A stretch of 64,000 nucleotides of DNA from Flavobacteriales bacterium UBA6051. Lineage in GTDB: Bacteria; Bacteroidota; Bacteroidia; Flavobacteriales_D; Crocinitomicaceae. Location of the stretch: contig DIYP01000014.1 of NCBI GenBank assembly GCA_002427735.1, positions 310,001 through 374,000 of the forward strand, given 5' to 3'. Below, piece by piece: positions 8,402 to 17,233 of this stretch. Every line of letters starts with the position of its first letter. Position 1 is the first letter of the stretch. The position numbers and the translations under genes are program-made. The notes under the pieces are model-generated. The model made no database searches and was not told the origin of the DNA. It saw nothing but the letters and a program-made list of their open reading frames with translations.

Positions 8402-8838
8402 TGACAGATTTTACAAATAATCCTATTGTCCAGGGGTACATCAAAGCGAATAACTTTGGTGTACTCCTTGGAATGGATTTTACTATTGAAAGTCCTGGAC
8501 ATATTGTTTACAAAATGCCGGTAACAAAAGAACACCTGGCGACTCCAATTGCGGCCCATGGCGGTGCAATTAGTGCCTTGATGGATGCTACCATGGGTGT
8601 TTGTGCACTATCACAAGTGCTGGAACAAAAAAAGGTGGTATCGACGATTGAATTAAAAATTTCTTTTTTATCTCCTGGATTGCTTGGTGATACAATGATT
8701 GCCACCGCAAACATCGTTAAAGGTGGTAAGCGACTATTGTTTGTTGAAGGAGAAATTAAAAATCAAAAAGGGTATTTGGTAGCAGTTGGTACCGGAACAT
8801 TCAATTCTTATCCCGCAGAAAAACTCGGATTCGAGTAA
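8401..8838 (+). CDS. PaaI-type hotdog thioesterase
   Basis: The protein has 145 residues. HGGAISALMDATMGVCAL is the PaaI-like signature, in which HGG precedes the long helix and Asp of ALMDA is the likely catalytic residue. The strand IELKISFLSP matches the family core. It hydrolyses acyl-CoA or aryl-CoA thioesters; the substrate is unknown. It is translated from an overlapping TAATG after the MscS gene. Confidence 0.87.
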   Translation: MTDFTNNPIVQGYIKANNFGVLLGMDFTIESPGHIVYKMPVTKEHLATPIAAHGGAISALMDATMGVCALSQVLEQKKVVSTIELKISFLSPGLLGDTMIATANIVKGGKRLLFVEGEIKNQKGYLVAVGTGTFNSYPAEKLGFE

Positions 8839-8856
8839 CCAAACGATCGAATTAAC

Positions 8857-8864
8857 TATTTTTG
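8857..8864 (+). promoter_or_regulatory. Putative -7 box TATTTTTG before tatA
   Basis: A perfect TAnnTTTG ends 4 bases before the tatA ATG at 8869. Transcription would begin at about the start codon, implying a leaderless message. Confidence 0.5.
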
Positions 8865-8868
8865 TAGT

Positions 8869-9327
8869 ATGCTGTTAATCCTTAATGACGTAGCAGGTTC
8901 CGAGATCCTTTTGATCCTTGTTTTTGTCCTGATATTCTTTGGTTCAAAGAGTATTCCAGGTCTTGCTCGGACACTTGGAAGAACTGTTCGTCAGGTAAAG
9001 GATGCTTCTGCTGATATTCAGAATGAGATTAAAAAGTCGGGAGCTGAAATGAAAAAAGACTTGAACTTGAAGTCAATCATTGAGGAAACTGCGGAGGATA
9101 TTAAGCGTCCGCTTGATCAGCATGCCAGTGACTTGGATAACGCTATGCGCTATCAGCCTCCCAAAGTTAATTCGCACATCAAACCTTCAGATTTCAAGGG
9201 GGAAGAAGTTTCCGATCAGGCGGATTTAGATGAAAAAGCGGATTTAGATGAAAAAGCGGGAGTAGAGAAAAAGTCAGATTCTACGAAAGAATCATCTGGA
9301 AACTCAAAGAAAGAAACGCAAGAATAG
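8869..9327 (+). CDS. tatA: Sec-independent protein translocase subunit TatA/TatB-like
   Basis: The N-terminus has the Tat topology: one membrane helix (EILLILVFVLIFFGS), the FGSKSIPGLARTLGR hinge and a long amphipathic helix (TVRQVKDASADIQNEIKK). At 152 residues it is longer than most TatA proteins. The extra length is a charged tail with a direct repeat (ADLDEKADLDEKA) and lysine/serine-rich end. It forms the pore-building subunit for folded, twin-arginine proteins. No tatC is in the window. Confidence 0.88.
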   Translation: MLLILNDVAGSEILLILVFVLIFFGSKSIPGLARTLGRTVRQVKDASADIQNEIKKSGAEMKKDLNLKSIIEETAEDIKRPLDQHASDLDNAMRYQPPKVNSHIKPSDFKGEEVSDQADLDEKADLDEKAGVEKKSDSTKESSGNSKKETQE

Positions 9328-9376
9328 CGGTATTTTCGCATTGGGAGAAACGTAAGGTTTCTTTACATTGCATGAT

Positions 9377-10207
9377 ATGATTCCAATTCATAATTCAGAG
9401 AAAACGCAGCGCAAGGAGGTTATTATCAATTGGCTTTCGCGCTTAAATAGCTATGATTTTAGCGAACCGCATCGTCATAATTATTTTGAGTTTTTCTATT
9501 TCATTAAAGGTGGAGGGAATCATGTGATTGACTTTTCAACATTTGATATTAAAGATCATTCAATTCATATAGTGGCCCCTGGACAGGTGCATCAGGTAAA
9601 TCGAGCGCTTGATTCTTTAGGTTTTGTTTGTCTCTTCGAATTGGATGCGTTAGAAACTATGCATGAAGTGAATGAGTTTCTATTTGAGCATATTTGCTTT
9701 GATGTTAATGAGCGATCACCAGTTTATACTTTTACATCAGAACAGCTACCGGTGGTTCGGGCATTGTCAGATCGAGCAGAGGAAATTCTGAATGAGGAAG
9801 GTGATTATAGACAACTTAGTTTAAGAGCAATCACCCAGCATTTGTGCGTTGAATGCATTCGATCTTCTGATTGGAAGTTATCAGGGCATTCCCAGAATGA
9901 TTATACCAACTTCAGAAAGTTACTTTACGCTAATTTTCGAGAGATTAAAAAAGTAAAGGAGTACGCTGAGCATCTGTGCATTTCTGAGAAAAGTTTGAAT
10001 GAGCAGGTCCGTAAGCATACGGGAAAGAGCACGAGTGAGCTTATCTATGAACAAATTATTCTCGAGGCAAAAAGATTATTGCTTACGGGCATGTCGGCGA
10101 AGGAAGTCGCCTATGACCTTTGTTTTGATGATCCGGCACACTTTAGTAAGTTCTTTAAGAACAAAACAGGGATGTCACCAACTGATTTCCGGAAAATACA
10201 AGTTTAA
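9377..10207 (+). CDS. AraC family transcriptional regulator with cupin-like N-terminus
   Basis: ATG 9377 is preferred over the in-frame TTG at 9368. Residues 1-150 form a cupin-like sensor domain (FSEPHRHNYFEFFYFIKGGG, HIVAPGQVHQV). Residues ~180-276 carry two helix-turn-helix units (VKEYAEHLCISEKSLNEQV and SAKEVAYDLCFDDPAHFSKF), ending in GMSPTDFRK. The PHRHNYFEFF stretch places the fold with AraC sensor domains that bind small ligands. The target is unknown; the gene stands alone, upstream of two secreted beta-propeller genes that have their own promoter box. Confidence 0.9.
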   Translation: MIPIHNSEKTQRKEVIINWLSRLNSYDFSEPHRHNYFEFFYFIKGGGNHVIDFSTFDIKDHSIHIVAPGQVHQVNRALDSLGFVCLFELDALETMHEVNEFLFEHICFDVNERSPVYTFTSEQLPVVRALSDRAEEILNEEGDYRQLSLRAITQHLCVECIRSSDWKLSGHSQNDYTNFRKLLYANFREIKKVKEYAEHLCISEKSLNEQVRKHTGKSTSELIYEQIILEAKRLLLTGMSAKEVAYDLCFDDPAHFSKFFKNKTGMSPTDFRKIQV

Positions 10208-10244
10208 GATAGAAATATACATGGTGGCGGGGGTGAAAGCACTT

Positions 10245-10252
10245 TACCTTTG
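10245..10252 (+). promoter_or_regulatory. -7 box TACCTTTG
   Basis: A perfect TAnnTTTG lies 24 bases before the start at 10277. No clear TTG lies at -33. Confidence 0.45.
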
Positions 10253-10276
10253 AACTAAATAATAAAATCTATCACC

Positions 10277-11527
10277 ATGAAACATATTTTATCCTTTGCG
10301 TTTACTGTTTTTTGCTCAATTGCATTATTCGCTCAAAGCTGGTACGAAGTTCCAACACCAGTAGAACATAAATTAAATGATATCGATTTTCCCTCCTCCT
10401 CAGTTGGCTACATTGTAGGAGATTCCGCTACGCTTTTGAGAACGACGAACGGTGGATCAACATGGGAAGAGGTTTCTCATACTGGGTTGATAGATGGTAC
10501 ATTCGTTCCTGATATTCAAAGTGTTGATTTTGTTGATGAAATGGTAGGGTTTGTTGCACTGTTGAACGTGAGTGCAGGTTCTTATAAAACGACGGACGGC
10601 GGACTTAACTGGACCGCAGTAGGAAATCCGGTCTCCAACATGTGTTTTGCACATAGTGTTTATGCTACTTCAGAAGACGATTACTATTTCGGTGGGGCAG
10701 GATGTTTTCAAAGTGGAATGATCAATCACTTTTTGGACCCTACGTGGACAGAAGCTACAATTAATTATGAATCGTTTAACCCAATGGAATTCATCGCAGA
10801 AATGGACTTCAACGGTTCTGTTGGAATCGCAGCCATGAATGGAAGTTACTTTCTGCGTTCGACAGATGCGGGAGCTACCTGGGATACAATTCCTTCTGGA
10901 ACAACCCGATTAACTTCGGTAGTATTTAAAAATGCAGATACGTTGTACGCAGGCTATGATGAAAATGGAAGTGGTTTCGGAGTACTGATGTCTGAAGATG
11001 GTGGTCTCACATGGTCGCAGGATATTAATTCGGCAACCTTCTATTATCCTGCTTACTTAAGCACTTGTGTTGCAACCAATGGAGACGTTTATTTAGGAGC
11101 TCAACCCTCTGGTGTGACTTCCGGGCTAATTTTTGAAACGATCGGCGGAAACATGTGGAATTATGAAGATGTAGATCATCCAATCAATGGTATGGCATCA
11201 TATGGCACGGATATTACTTTTGGAGTTGGAGACAGTGGTTATGTAGTTGTCAACACGCCTTTGGGTAACCTCAGTAGTCCGGATTTAAAATTGAATGATT
11301 TAACGATTTATCCGAATCCAACCAACGACGTTGTAATCGTAGAATTTGAATCTGCAACCGATTATCAATTTGAATTGATCGATCTTAATGGCAAAAAGCG
11401 CGCTGTCGATTTTGAGATTTTCGAAAACCATGCATCCTTCAATATAGCGCATTTACCAACCGGGGTATATCTGCTGAATTCGATTTCAACATCTAAGAAT
11501 TTGGTTCATAAGATTTTAAAACGTTAA
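10277..11527 (+). CDS. Secreted beta-propeller protein (YCF48/BNR-like) with T9SS sorting domain
   Basis: The 416-residue protein has a signal peptide (MKHILSFAFTVFCSIALFAQ). It carries repeated blades of the Ycf48/sialidase-like type with Asp-box-like turns (TTNGGSTWEEV, TTDGGLNWTAV, STDAGATWDTI, SEDGGLTWSQD). The last ~85 residues form the type A T9SS sorting domain (LTIYPNPTNDVVIVEF ... GVYLLNS ... KILKR). It is therefore exported through the outer membrane and attached or released. No catalytic residues are evident; a scaffold or binding role is inferred. The next gene is a paralogue of the same build. Confidence 0.9.
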   Translation: MKHILSFAFTVFCSIALFAQSWYEVPTPVEHKLNDIDFPSSSVGYIVGDSATLLRTTNGGSTWEEVSHTGLIDGTFVPDIQSVDFVDEMVGFVALLNVSAGSYKTTDGGLNWTAVGNPVSNMCFAHSVYATSEDDYYFGGAGCFQSGMINHFLDPTWTEATINYESFNPMEFIAEMDFNGSVGIAAMNGSYFLRSTDAGATWDTIPSGTTRLTSVVFKNADTLYAGYDENGSGFGVLMSEDGGLTWSQDINSATFYYPAYLSTCVATNGDVYLGAQPSGVTSGLIFETIGGNMWNYEDVDHPINGMASYGTDITFGVGDSGYVVVNTPLGNLSSPDLKLNDLTIYPNPTNDVVIVEFESATDYQFELIDLNGKKRAVDFEIFENHASFNIAHLPTGVYLLNSISTSKNLVHKILKR

Positions 11528-11559
11528 CCAATCCAGGCATTAATTTAATCAAGGGTGTT

Positions 11560-12753
11560 ATGAAAAAAGTTGTTTTACTTGTGTTTTCTTTTTTACTACT
11601 GAATTCGTTGAATGCTCAGTGGAATGAGGGAAATTATACGATAAGTGCAAATCATGTTTCTGAGCTGGTATTTCCTTCACAAAATGCTGCGTATGGTGTT
11701 TCTGGCGGAGAACTAATCAAGAGCACAGATCAAGGTGCAAATTGGACAATTATGTACGATGAAGGTCCATTTTCAAGCATGTCTAATTTATCTTTTGTCA
11801 ATGCCGACACTGGCTTCGTAAAATCATGGAGTACAAATCTTAGAACAATGGACGGTGGGGTTACATGGGACGCTATGAGCTGGTTTTACGATATTAAGAT
11901 TGTCGATGATGAACTTTTTGCATCTTATGCCAGTAACGATACAGCCTACATTATCACGTCTACAGATTACGGTGATTCCTGGACGGTATTATTCGAGAAT
12001 TATGATATCGGTGCTTCTCCTTATCATATTTCTTTTTTGGATAATCAGACAGCCTATTTTATGACAGGTTTGAACCTTGACGAAATGTATTACACTTCAG
12101 ACGGATTTAATTCCATTGATACTACCATAAGTACATTTGGGGACATGCAACCTCAACAGCATATGCACTTTACAGATTCGCTTAATGGTTACTTTTATGG
12201 CAGTTGGGGAGCTCAATCGAGACCAGCAAGAACATGGTTCGGTGGCGTGATTTATTTTCCAATTGATTTGGATGGCTTTGGCGTATTACCAGTATTGGAT
12301 GCTTCCTTTCATGATGGTGTAATTTACGCTGGTTCGCTATATGGTAAAATCTTCTATTCATTGAATAAAGGGCAATATTGGTTTGAACAAGATACCCCAA
12401 TGGACGATCCAATAGTGGCAATTTCGTTTCTTGATGAAAACGTTGGCATATGTTCGACAGGCGATAAGATATATTATATTTCAAACGCGACTACGTTAGG
12501 GGTTGACGATCAGGATGACCACGATTTAAAGTTGTATCCAATTCCTACAGATGGTTTATTAAATGTTGAACTGAACGGGGCGTCATTTAATTCGTTTGAA
12601 TTGTTTGATTTTCAAGGCAGACGACAAGATGTTCAGTTTGAACTTATGAATGACAAAATAATAATCAATATTTCAATGTTGCCCGCTGGTAACTACGTCT
12701 TGGATGTCAAGAGTAATAAAGAAAAGAGATCGTATCAAATTGTAAAGAAATAA
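11560..12753 (+). CDS. Secreted beta-propeller protein with T9SS sorting domain (paralogue)
   Basis: The 397-residue protein has a signal peptide (MKKVVLLVFSFLLLNSLNAQ), propeller blades with STDQGANWTIMY, TMDGGVTWDAM and STDYGDSWTVLF, and a C-terminal T9SS tail (LKLYPIPTDGLLNVEL ... YQIVKK). It shares order and blade motifs with the gene 33 bases upstream, so the pair arose by tandem duplication and probably shares a transcript. A 12-bp inverted repeat follows the gene. Function beyond secretion is unknown. Confidence 0.88.
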   Translation: MKKVVLLVFSFLLLNSLNAQWNEGNYTISANHVSELVFPSQNAAYGVSGGELIKSTDQGANWTIMYDEGPFSSMSNLSFVNADTGFVKSWSTNLRTMDGGVTWDAMSWFYDIKIVDDELFASYASNDTAYIITSTDYGDSWTVLFENYDIGASPYHISFLDNQTAYFMTGLNLDEMYYTSDGFNSIDTTISTFGDMQPQQHMHFTDSLNGYFYGSWGAQSRPARTWFGGVIYFPIDLDGFGVLPVLDASFHDGVIYAGSLYGKIFYSLNKGQYWFEQDTPMDDPIVAISFLDENVGICSTGDKIYYISNATTLGVDDQDDHDLKLYPIPTDGLLNVELNGASFNSFELFDFQGRRQDVQFELMNDKIIINISMLPAGNYVLDVKSNKEKRSYQIVKK

Positions 12754-12792
12754 TCTCAGGAAGCAAATAACCAATACAACAAAAAGGCTGTT

Positions 12793-12831
12793 CAAAAAGT
12801 ACGCCTGTAATTAACGCATGCGTACTTTTTG
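12793..12831. terminator. Bidirectional hairpin with 12-bp perfect stem
   Basis: CAAAAAGTACGC (12793-12804) pairs perfectly with GCGTACTTTTTG (12820-12831) around a 15-base loop. The 3' arm lies inside the last codons of the convergent minus-strand gene, so the hairpin spans that gene's stop codon. A-rich and T-rich arm ends allow termination from both sides. Confidence 0.65.
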
Positions 12832-14703
12832 TATACGATTACCTTCTTCGTCAAGCGTATATCCATATTGGTTCATAACACCATGGACCCATTCAGATTC
12901 AAATCGTTGGTCTTTTGTTTGGATGTAAAACACTCCGTGCTTTTTACCCTTTACCCATTCTCCTTCAAAGATTCTTCCGTCGTTCATGGTCATTTTTCCG
13001 GGGCCATGAAGCGTATCATTTACCCAATGCGCTTGAATAAGGACGCCTGCTTTGGTCTTGTACTCTCCATCACCATTTCTCAGCCCATCTTTGTATGGGC
13101 CGTTATATCCAAGTTCTGGTTTGTATTCAACTAACCAAATGGCTTCTCGCAGACTTATCTTTTGCCCATTCTTATCTTGAACAGGAGTAGCGTTAAGCGA
13201 ATGAGCTACCGGAAACTTTTCTGGTTCGCTTTTTACTGCTGGAGCAAGGTATTTGCTTGTTTGAAAAAAGCCAAGCTGCTCTATGAGTGCATGTGTTGCA
13301 CCCGATTCTTCGAATTTTTCTAAAAATTCACCGCGATCAGCAGTGTAGGGGAATACGTTGGTTTTTACATGAGAAACGACGTAGAATATGGCCGGTTTTC
13401 TTGTTGCAACAACCGCATCTTCGTCAAGGTTGTCCCCAGCCCATTCCGCAATGCGAATGAAATTTCGCCACAATTTAGGATGTTCCTTTTCTGCCTTTTC
13501 ATGCAGCTCTTTGATAGGATTGACCTGTACGAATAATAGCGCCAAAAGTACAAAGCTAAAGTTCTTCGATCCAAGTAGATTGAAACGTGATTTGAGTATC
13601 AGTTGAACAAGGAAATAAAGACCAAGGACAGCGAATAAAAAGGCTAAAGGTATTGTCGGTAAAACAAAACGAATGCCGAACCAGACATCTGGCCACAAGA
13701 ACAAAATGGTCAGTGTTGCTCCGAAGAAGAGCAAGAAGAACCAACGATAATCTTTCACTGACCATACACCGAAGATGATGAGGATCATAAGAATTGGTCC
13801 CAGAATCCAATTGATCATCGGGGCAGGAATCAATTTAGCTGTTGTAGGATCTTTATAAAGCGTTTTGAGCGAAGGGAAGAAAGAACTGGGAATCTCTTTT
13901 GAAATGTAGCGAAGAGAGTTATTCTTTGCACGATCCACCCAATTTCCGAATGCCATTTTCCCTTTGGAAGCGTCATAGGGGTTTACACTCATTACCTGTC
14001 TCATGTAGCTATTTCCGCCAAGATTAGCACTTCTTATTTGCCATGGAAGCATTAAAATGAATACAGAGAAAAAGAGTACGGCAGATGCCTTGAATTTTTT
14101 ATTGAATAATAAAATCAGCAACGCGGCTCCAAATATGCTTATACCAATGGTGCGGACATACAAGAGAGCGACCATGGATAGTATAAACAAATAGAAATAG
14201 GGGTTTCTCAGTGAAAATGAAGCTTCCTTGGTTCGAATGAACATATAAATTGTTAAGAGCAAAAAGGCTAGAAAGGGTATTTCTGACATCATAATTGATG
14301 CATACTCAAGCAGGTTCGCATTGAGTAGCATCAGTGCGGCTACCACAAATGATAAGACAAAGTTTTTAGTTAATCGCAGCGTTATCTGATGCAAAAGTAT
14401 GGAAGAGATAAACAGCAATAATCCGTTAAGCACCTTCATTGCGAAAATAGAGTCAATTCCTAACCTCATGGCCACACTCATAATAAATGGGTATCCTGGA
14501 GGGAAATGATTTGCAGGCCTGGGTGAAGGCAAGAAATTGGCCGCATAAGTATTTACTTCTGCAAGTCCTTTAGCCAATGAGTAATAATTGGCATTATCTC
14601 CGGCGAACGACAGTTTAGCGTCAAATGTGTAGGAATACGCAAAAAGGAATACCAGTAATAATAGGAAGTAGAAAAAAATGTTTTTCCAGGAAAAGAAATG
14701 CAT
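12811..14703 (-). CDS. GT39-like polytopic glycosyltransferase with C-terminal MORN repeats
   Basis: This 630-residue protein has about 10-11 membrane helices over residues 1-400. Its first periplasmic loop carries an Asp (SFAGDNANYYSLAKGL) and ANHFPPGYPFIM, matching the GT39/GT83 (ArnT/PMT) fold, whose loop-1 Asp is catalytic. Such enzymes move a sugar from a polyprenyl-phosphate donor to a periplasmic acceptor. Residues ~440-510 form a soluble periplasmic part. The last ~90 residues are MORN units (GLRNGDGEYKTKAG, NDTLHGPGKMTMNDGRIFEGEW, KGKKHGVFYIQ), an uncommon addition. Donor and acceptor are unknown. A weak TAACTTAG box lies at 14723-14730 on the minus strand. Confidence 0.75.
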   Translation of the reverse strand: MHFFSWKNIFFYFLLLLVFLFAYSYTFDAKLSFAGDNANYYSLAKGLAEVNTYAANFLPSPRPANHFPPGYPFIMSVAMRLGIDSIFAMKVLNGLLLFISSILLHQITLRLTKNFVLSFVVAALMLLNANLLEYASIMMSEIPFLAFLLLTIYMFIRTKEASFSLRNPYFYLFILSMVALLYVRTIGISIFGAALLILLFNKKFKASAVLFFSVFILMLPWQIRSANLGGNSYMRQVMSVNPYDASKGKMAFGNWVDRAKNNSLRYISKEIPSSFFPSLKTLYKDPTTAKLIPAPMINWILGPILMILIIFGVWSVKDYRWFFLLFFGATLTILFLWPDVWFGIRFVLPTIPLAFLFAVLGLYFLVQLILKSRFNLLGSKNFSFVLLALLFVQVNPIKELHEKAEKEHPKLWRNFIRIAEWAGDNLDEDAVVATRKPAIFYVVSHVKTNVFPYTADRGEFLEKFEESGATHALIEQLGFFQTSKYLAPAVKSEPEKFPVAHSLNATPVQDKNGQKISLREAIWLVEYKPELGYNGPYKDGLRNGDGEYKTKAGVLIQAHWVNDTLHGPGKMTMNDGRIFEGEWVKGKKHGVFYIQTKDQRFESEWVHGVMNQYGYTLDEEGNRIQKVRMR

Positions 14704-14794
14704 ATGGTGGTTTTTAGGTCCTCTAAGTTAATTACAAACGCGGAAAAAAAGGGTTGCTTCGTTTTTTAATTTTGATTGAACCTTTTAATTTTTT

Positions 14795-14820
14795 TTGAGT
14801 AATACTGTCGAGTAGATTTG
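14795..14820 (+). promoter_or_regulatory. Promoter: TTG (14795-14797) and TAGATTTG (14813-14820)
   Basis: A TTG embedded in a T-run, a 15-bp spacer and a perfect TAnnTTTG precede a 44-base leader to the ATG at 14865. The spacer is slightly short. Confidence 0.5.
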
Positions 14821-14864
14821 AAAATGTGTGTGGCGCCGCACCGATAATTTTAAAAAATGAAAAG

Positions 14865-16004
14865 ATGAAAAAATTAGTTATTGCTTTCATATTATGTATT
14901 GAAGCCTTCAGTCTGAGTGCTCAAAAGCTGGAGAAAGTCCATAGTATAGTTGTTGTGCGCCACGAAAAAAGTTGGTACGAAACCCAAATGAAGCTGTGGA
15001 ATGCAGAGGTTGAAAAAAATCGGAAAAATCCTGATGCATGGTACAATTATTACAGTGCTGCCAGAGCGTTAAGAAACCTGGAACATGATAACCCGGAAAA
15101 ACAAAAGGAATACGGAAAAATTTGTACAGAAATAGCCAAAGGTGCTTATGCTGAAATTCCTGAGACTTTTGAAGGAAATCATATCATGGTTTGGAACGGG
15201 GGTCTGGATGATACGGACTCAAAATACTTGAAAAAGGCTTATGAGATTAACCCCGATGACCCCAGAATTTATGACGATATCTTAATTCTCGGAGAATTAA
15301 CAAGAGATCAGAAGATGTTTCATGACATGGCAGTTCGAATTTTTGAAAAGAATGAAATGCCTGGAGCAATGATTAATTGGGCGTACAACTTGCTTTCTGA
15401 GTTGGAACAAGATGCTATTATCTTTGTTGCTGGCGACAATGACACTTATTCTATGTGGATTGCGCAAGAGGCACTTGGTTATCGTCAGGATGTGCATGTG
15501 ATTAATACATCACTCATACTTTTAGATGATTATCGATCCAAGATTTTGGCCGAGATTGGTTTATCCAGTTTTGAAATGGACGAGACGCCTGAAAAGCAAG
15601 ATGAGCTTTACAAGCATATTCTCAACAATACTGCCGGAATTCCAGCTTATGTTTCTGTATCTGCTATTCGGCAGTTTAATGATAAACCCATAATGGATGA
15701 ATTATTCTTGACAGGACTCGCTTATAAGTATTGTGAGTCTAGCCTGGACAATATGAGCTTGATTCGTCGTAACTATGAAAAACGATTTCTGACAGATCAT
15801 CTACAGATGTCGTTTTCTCCACACGTCGCAGATGAACGGGCTGTGCAATTTAAAAGTTTGTATTTACCTATGTTGATAAAGCTTTATAAACACTATAAGG
15901 TCAGTGAAGAAAAAGAGAAAGAGACTACGCTGTTAGCATTGATTCAGAAAATTGGTCAAGAAACAGGAAAAGAGGATGATATTAAAAAGCAATTGAACGA
16001 ATAG
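14865..16004 (+). CDS. Secreted protein with a DUF2723-like GDNDTY motif
   Basis: The frame is open from 14826, but ATG 14865 gives a signal peptide (MKKLVIAFILCIEAFSLSAQ). The mature protein is about 360 residues. N-terminal helices (DAWYNYYSAARALRNLE; DPRIYDDILILGELTRD) resemble TPR-type helical pairs. At about residue 190, IIFVAGDNDTYSMW followed by GYRQDVHVINTSLI closely resembles a periplasmic segment of Bacteroidota DUF2723 membrane proteins; here it stands free of any membrane domain. Function unknown. The sigma factor gene starts only 4 bases after the stop, so the two may be co-transcribed. Confidence 0.75.
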   Translation: MKKLVIAFILCIEAFSLSAQKLEKVHSIVVVRHEKSWYETQMKLWNAEVEKNRKNPDAWYNYYSAARALRNLEHDNPEKQKEYGKICTEIAKGAYAEIPETFEGNHIMVWNGGLDDTDSKYLKKAYEINPDDPRIYDDILILGELTRDQKMFHDMAVRIFEKNEMPGAMINWAYNLLSELEQDAIIFVAGDNDTYSMWIAQEALGYRQDVHVINTSLILLDDYRSKILAEIGLSSFEMDETPEKQDELYKHILNNTAGIPAYVSVSAIRQFNDKPIMDELFLTGLAYKYCESSLDNMSLIRRNYEKRFLTDHLQMSFSPHVADERAVQFKSLYLPMLIKLYKHYKVSEEKEKETTLLALIQKIGQETGKEDDIKKQLNE

Positions 16005-16008
16005 TGGA

Positions 16009-16608
16009 ATGAAGTTATTCCGCAAGGATATCAAGAAGCTTCCGGATGAGGCATTAGTGCAGTTGCTTTCTTCCGCAAGAAGTAATGAGGCTTTGACCGA
16101 ATTACACGCCAGGTACAGTAAAAAGGTACTTGGCTTCTTCATTCGTATGTTCAACAGGGACGAGGAGAAGGCACAAGATTTCACACAAGATCTGTTTATT
16201 CGGATTCTCGAAAAACATCATCTTTTTGACCCTCAAAAGCGCTTCTACACGTGGATGTTTACTATTGCCAGTAACATGGCTAAAACTAGTTTTCGAAAGA
16301 AAAGTGACGCACAACTTTCGGAAGATGGTTATGAGTTGATCGATCGGACAACGCTAACAGATAGCGGATTTGATAAACAAATCTTCCGAGATCTTTTGAG
16401 CAAGGCAATAGAGCGATTGGAGGATCACCATCGTTTGACGTTCACACTTAGATACATCAATGAAATGAGTATTCGAGATATTTCCGAAGTTACAGAGACT
16501 TCAATTGGAACCGTCAAATCACGTTTGTTTTATGCAACCAAGAAGATTTCGAAAGATTTAGCAGAATTCGATCCGGGGACGGATCAACAGATATTTAAAA
16601 TAGGTTAA
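16009..16608 (+). CDS. ECF RNA polymerase sigma factor
   Basis: The 199-residue protein has a sigma region 2 (FIRMFNRDEEKAQDFTQDLF, then RFYTWMFTIASNMAKTSFRK) and a region 4 helix-turn-helix (RYINEMSIRDISEVTETSIGTVKSRLFYATKKI). This is the usual Bacteroidota ECF layout. It directs polymerase to a regulon normally including its own operon. The next gene, 2 bases downstream, is a one-pass membrane protein and the likely anti-sigma. Confidence 0.92.
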   Translation: MKLFRKDIKKLPDEALVQLLSSARSNEALTELHARYSKKVLGFFIRMFNRDEEKAQDFTQDLFIRILEKHHLFDPQKRFYTWMFTIASNMAKTSFRKKSDAQLSEDGYELIDRTTLTDSGFDKQIFRDLLSKAIERLEDHHRLTFTLRYINEMSIRDISEVTETSIGTVKSRLFYATKKISKDLAEFDPGTDQQIFKIG

Positions 16609-16610
16609 CT

Positions 16611-17183
16611 ATGGACAAGGAATTAACAGCAAGAGAGGAAAAAGTCTTTGAACTTCTCGAATCCAAGGACTGGAAGCAATTAACTGAGGAGGAACGATCA
16701 TTTGTCGCAAAGGAACTTACACAAGAACAGTATTGTGCACAAAGAAAAGTTATTTTGTCAGCAAAGGAGCTAGATGATCAAGTTGAACCTTTACCACTGG
16801 TTTTACCAGCTTCACGTAAGGCAATCGTAATTCCGTTGTATCAAGCGATTGCGGGTGTTGCCGCTGCGTTTATTATAGCCTTCTTTCTTTTTAATGGCGA
16901 TTCAGAGTTGAATGAAGAAAGTGGGGAAATCCTTCTAGCGGATGTCGATACTGTTTATGTTGACAGGGTTGTCCATGAGGTTGATACGGTCTTAGAGTAC
17001 AGAACCAGATATATTGAGGTAGAAAGTTCAACTAGACCGGGAAATTTAAGTTTGGCGAGTGAACCAGGCATTAACGTTGCTGTTCCGGAAATTCCTTCGT
17101 TGAATGCCATCGATTTGAGTAACAAGGGGGAAGCAGCCTCCAGTGATAATGCAATTATTCTGGTCGGGGATGTGTTTCAATAA
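16611..17183 (+). CDS. Putative anti-sigma factor, single-pass membrane protein
   Basis: The 190-residue protein has a cytoplasmic acidic helical N-terminus of about 70 residues (ARE EKVFELLESKDWKQLTEEER region). One transmembrane helix follows (about residues 73-95, AIAGVAAAFIIAFFLF), then a ~95-residue periplasmic tail. Topology and position after the ECF sigma fit a Bacteroidota anti-sigma that holds the sigma factor at the inner membrane. I see no ZAS zinc motif and no outer-membrane barrel. Assignment rests mainly on context. Confidence 0.7.
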   Translation: MDKELTAREEKVFELLESKDWKQLTEEERSFVAKELTQEQYCAQRKVILSAKELDDQVEPLPLVLPASRKAIVIPLYQAIAGVAAAFIIAFFLFNGDSELNEESGEILLADVDTVYVDRVVHEVDTVLEYRTRYIEVESSTRPGNLSLASEPGINVAVPEIPSLNAIDLSNKGEAASSDNAIILVGDVFQ

Positions 17184-17201
17184 TTAAGTACTATTTAACA
17201 C

Positions 17202-17228
17202 TTGCATAGGACGAAAAAGTCTAATTTG
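17202..17228 (+). promoter_or_regulatory. Putative promoter: TTG-N17-TAATTTG
   Basis: TTG at 17202-17204 is followed after 17 bp by TAATTTG, the -7 element with one spacer base missing. It ends 5 bases before the ATG at 17234, again suggesting a very short or absent leader. Confidence 0.4.
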
Positions 17229-17233
17229 CGGAT

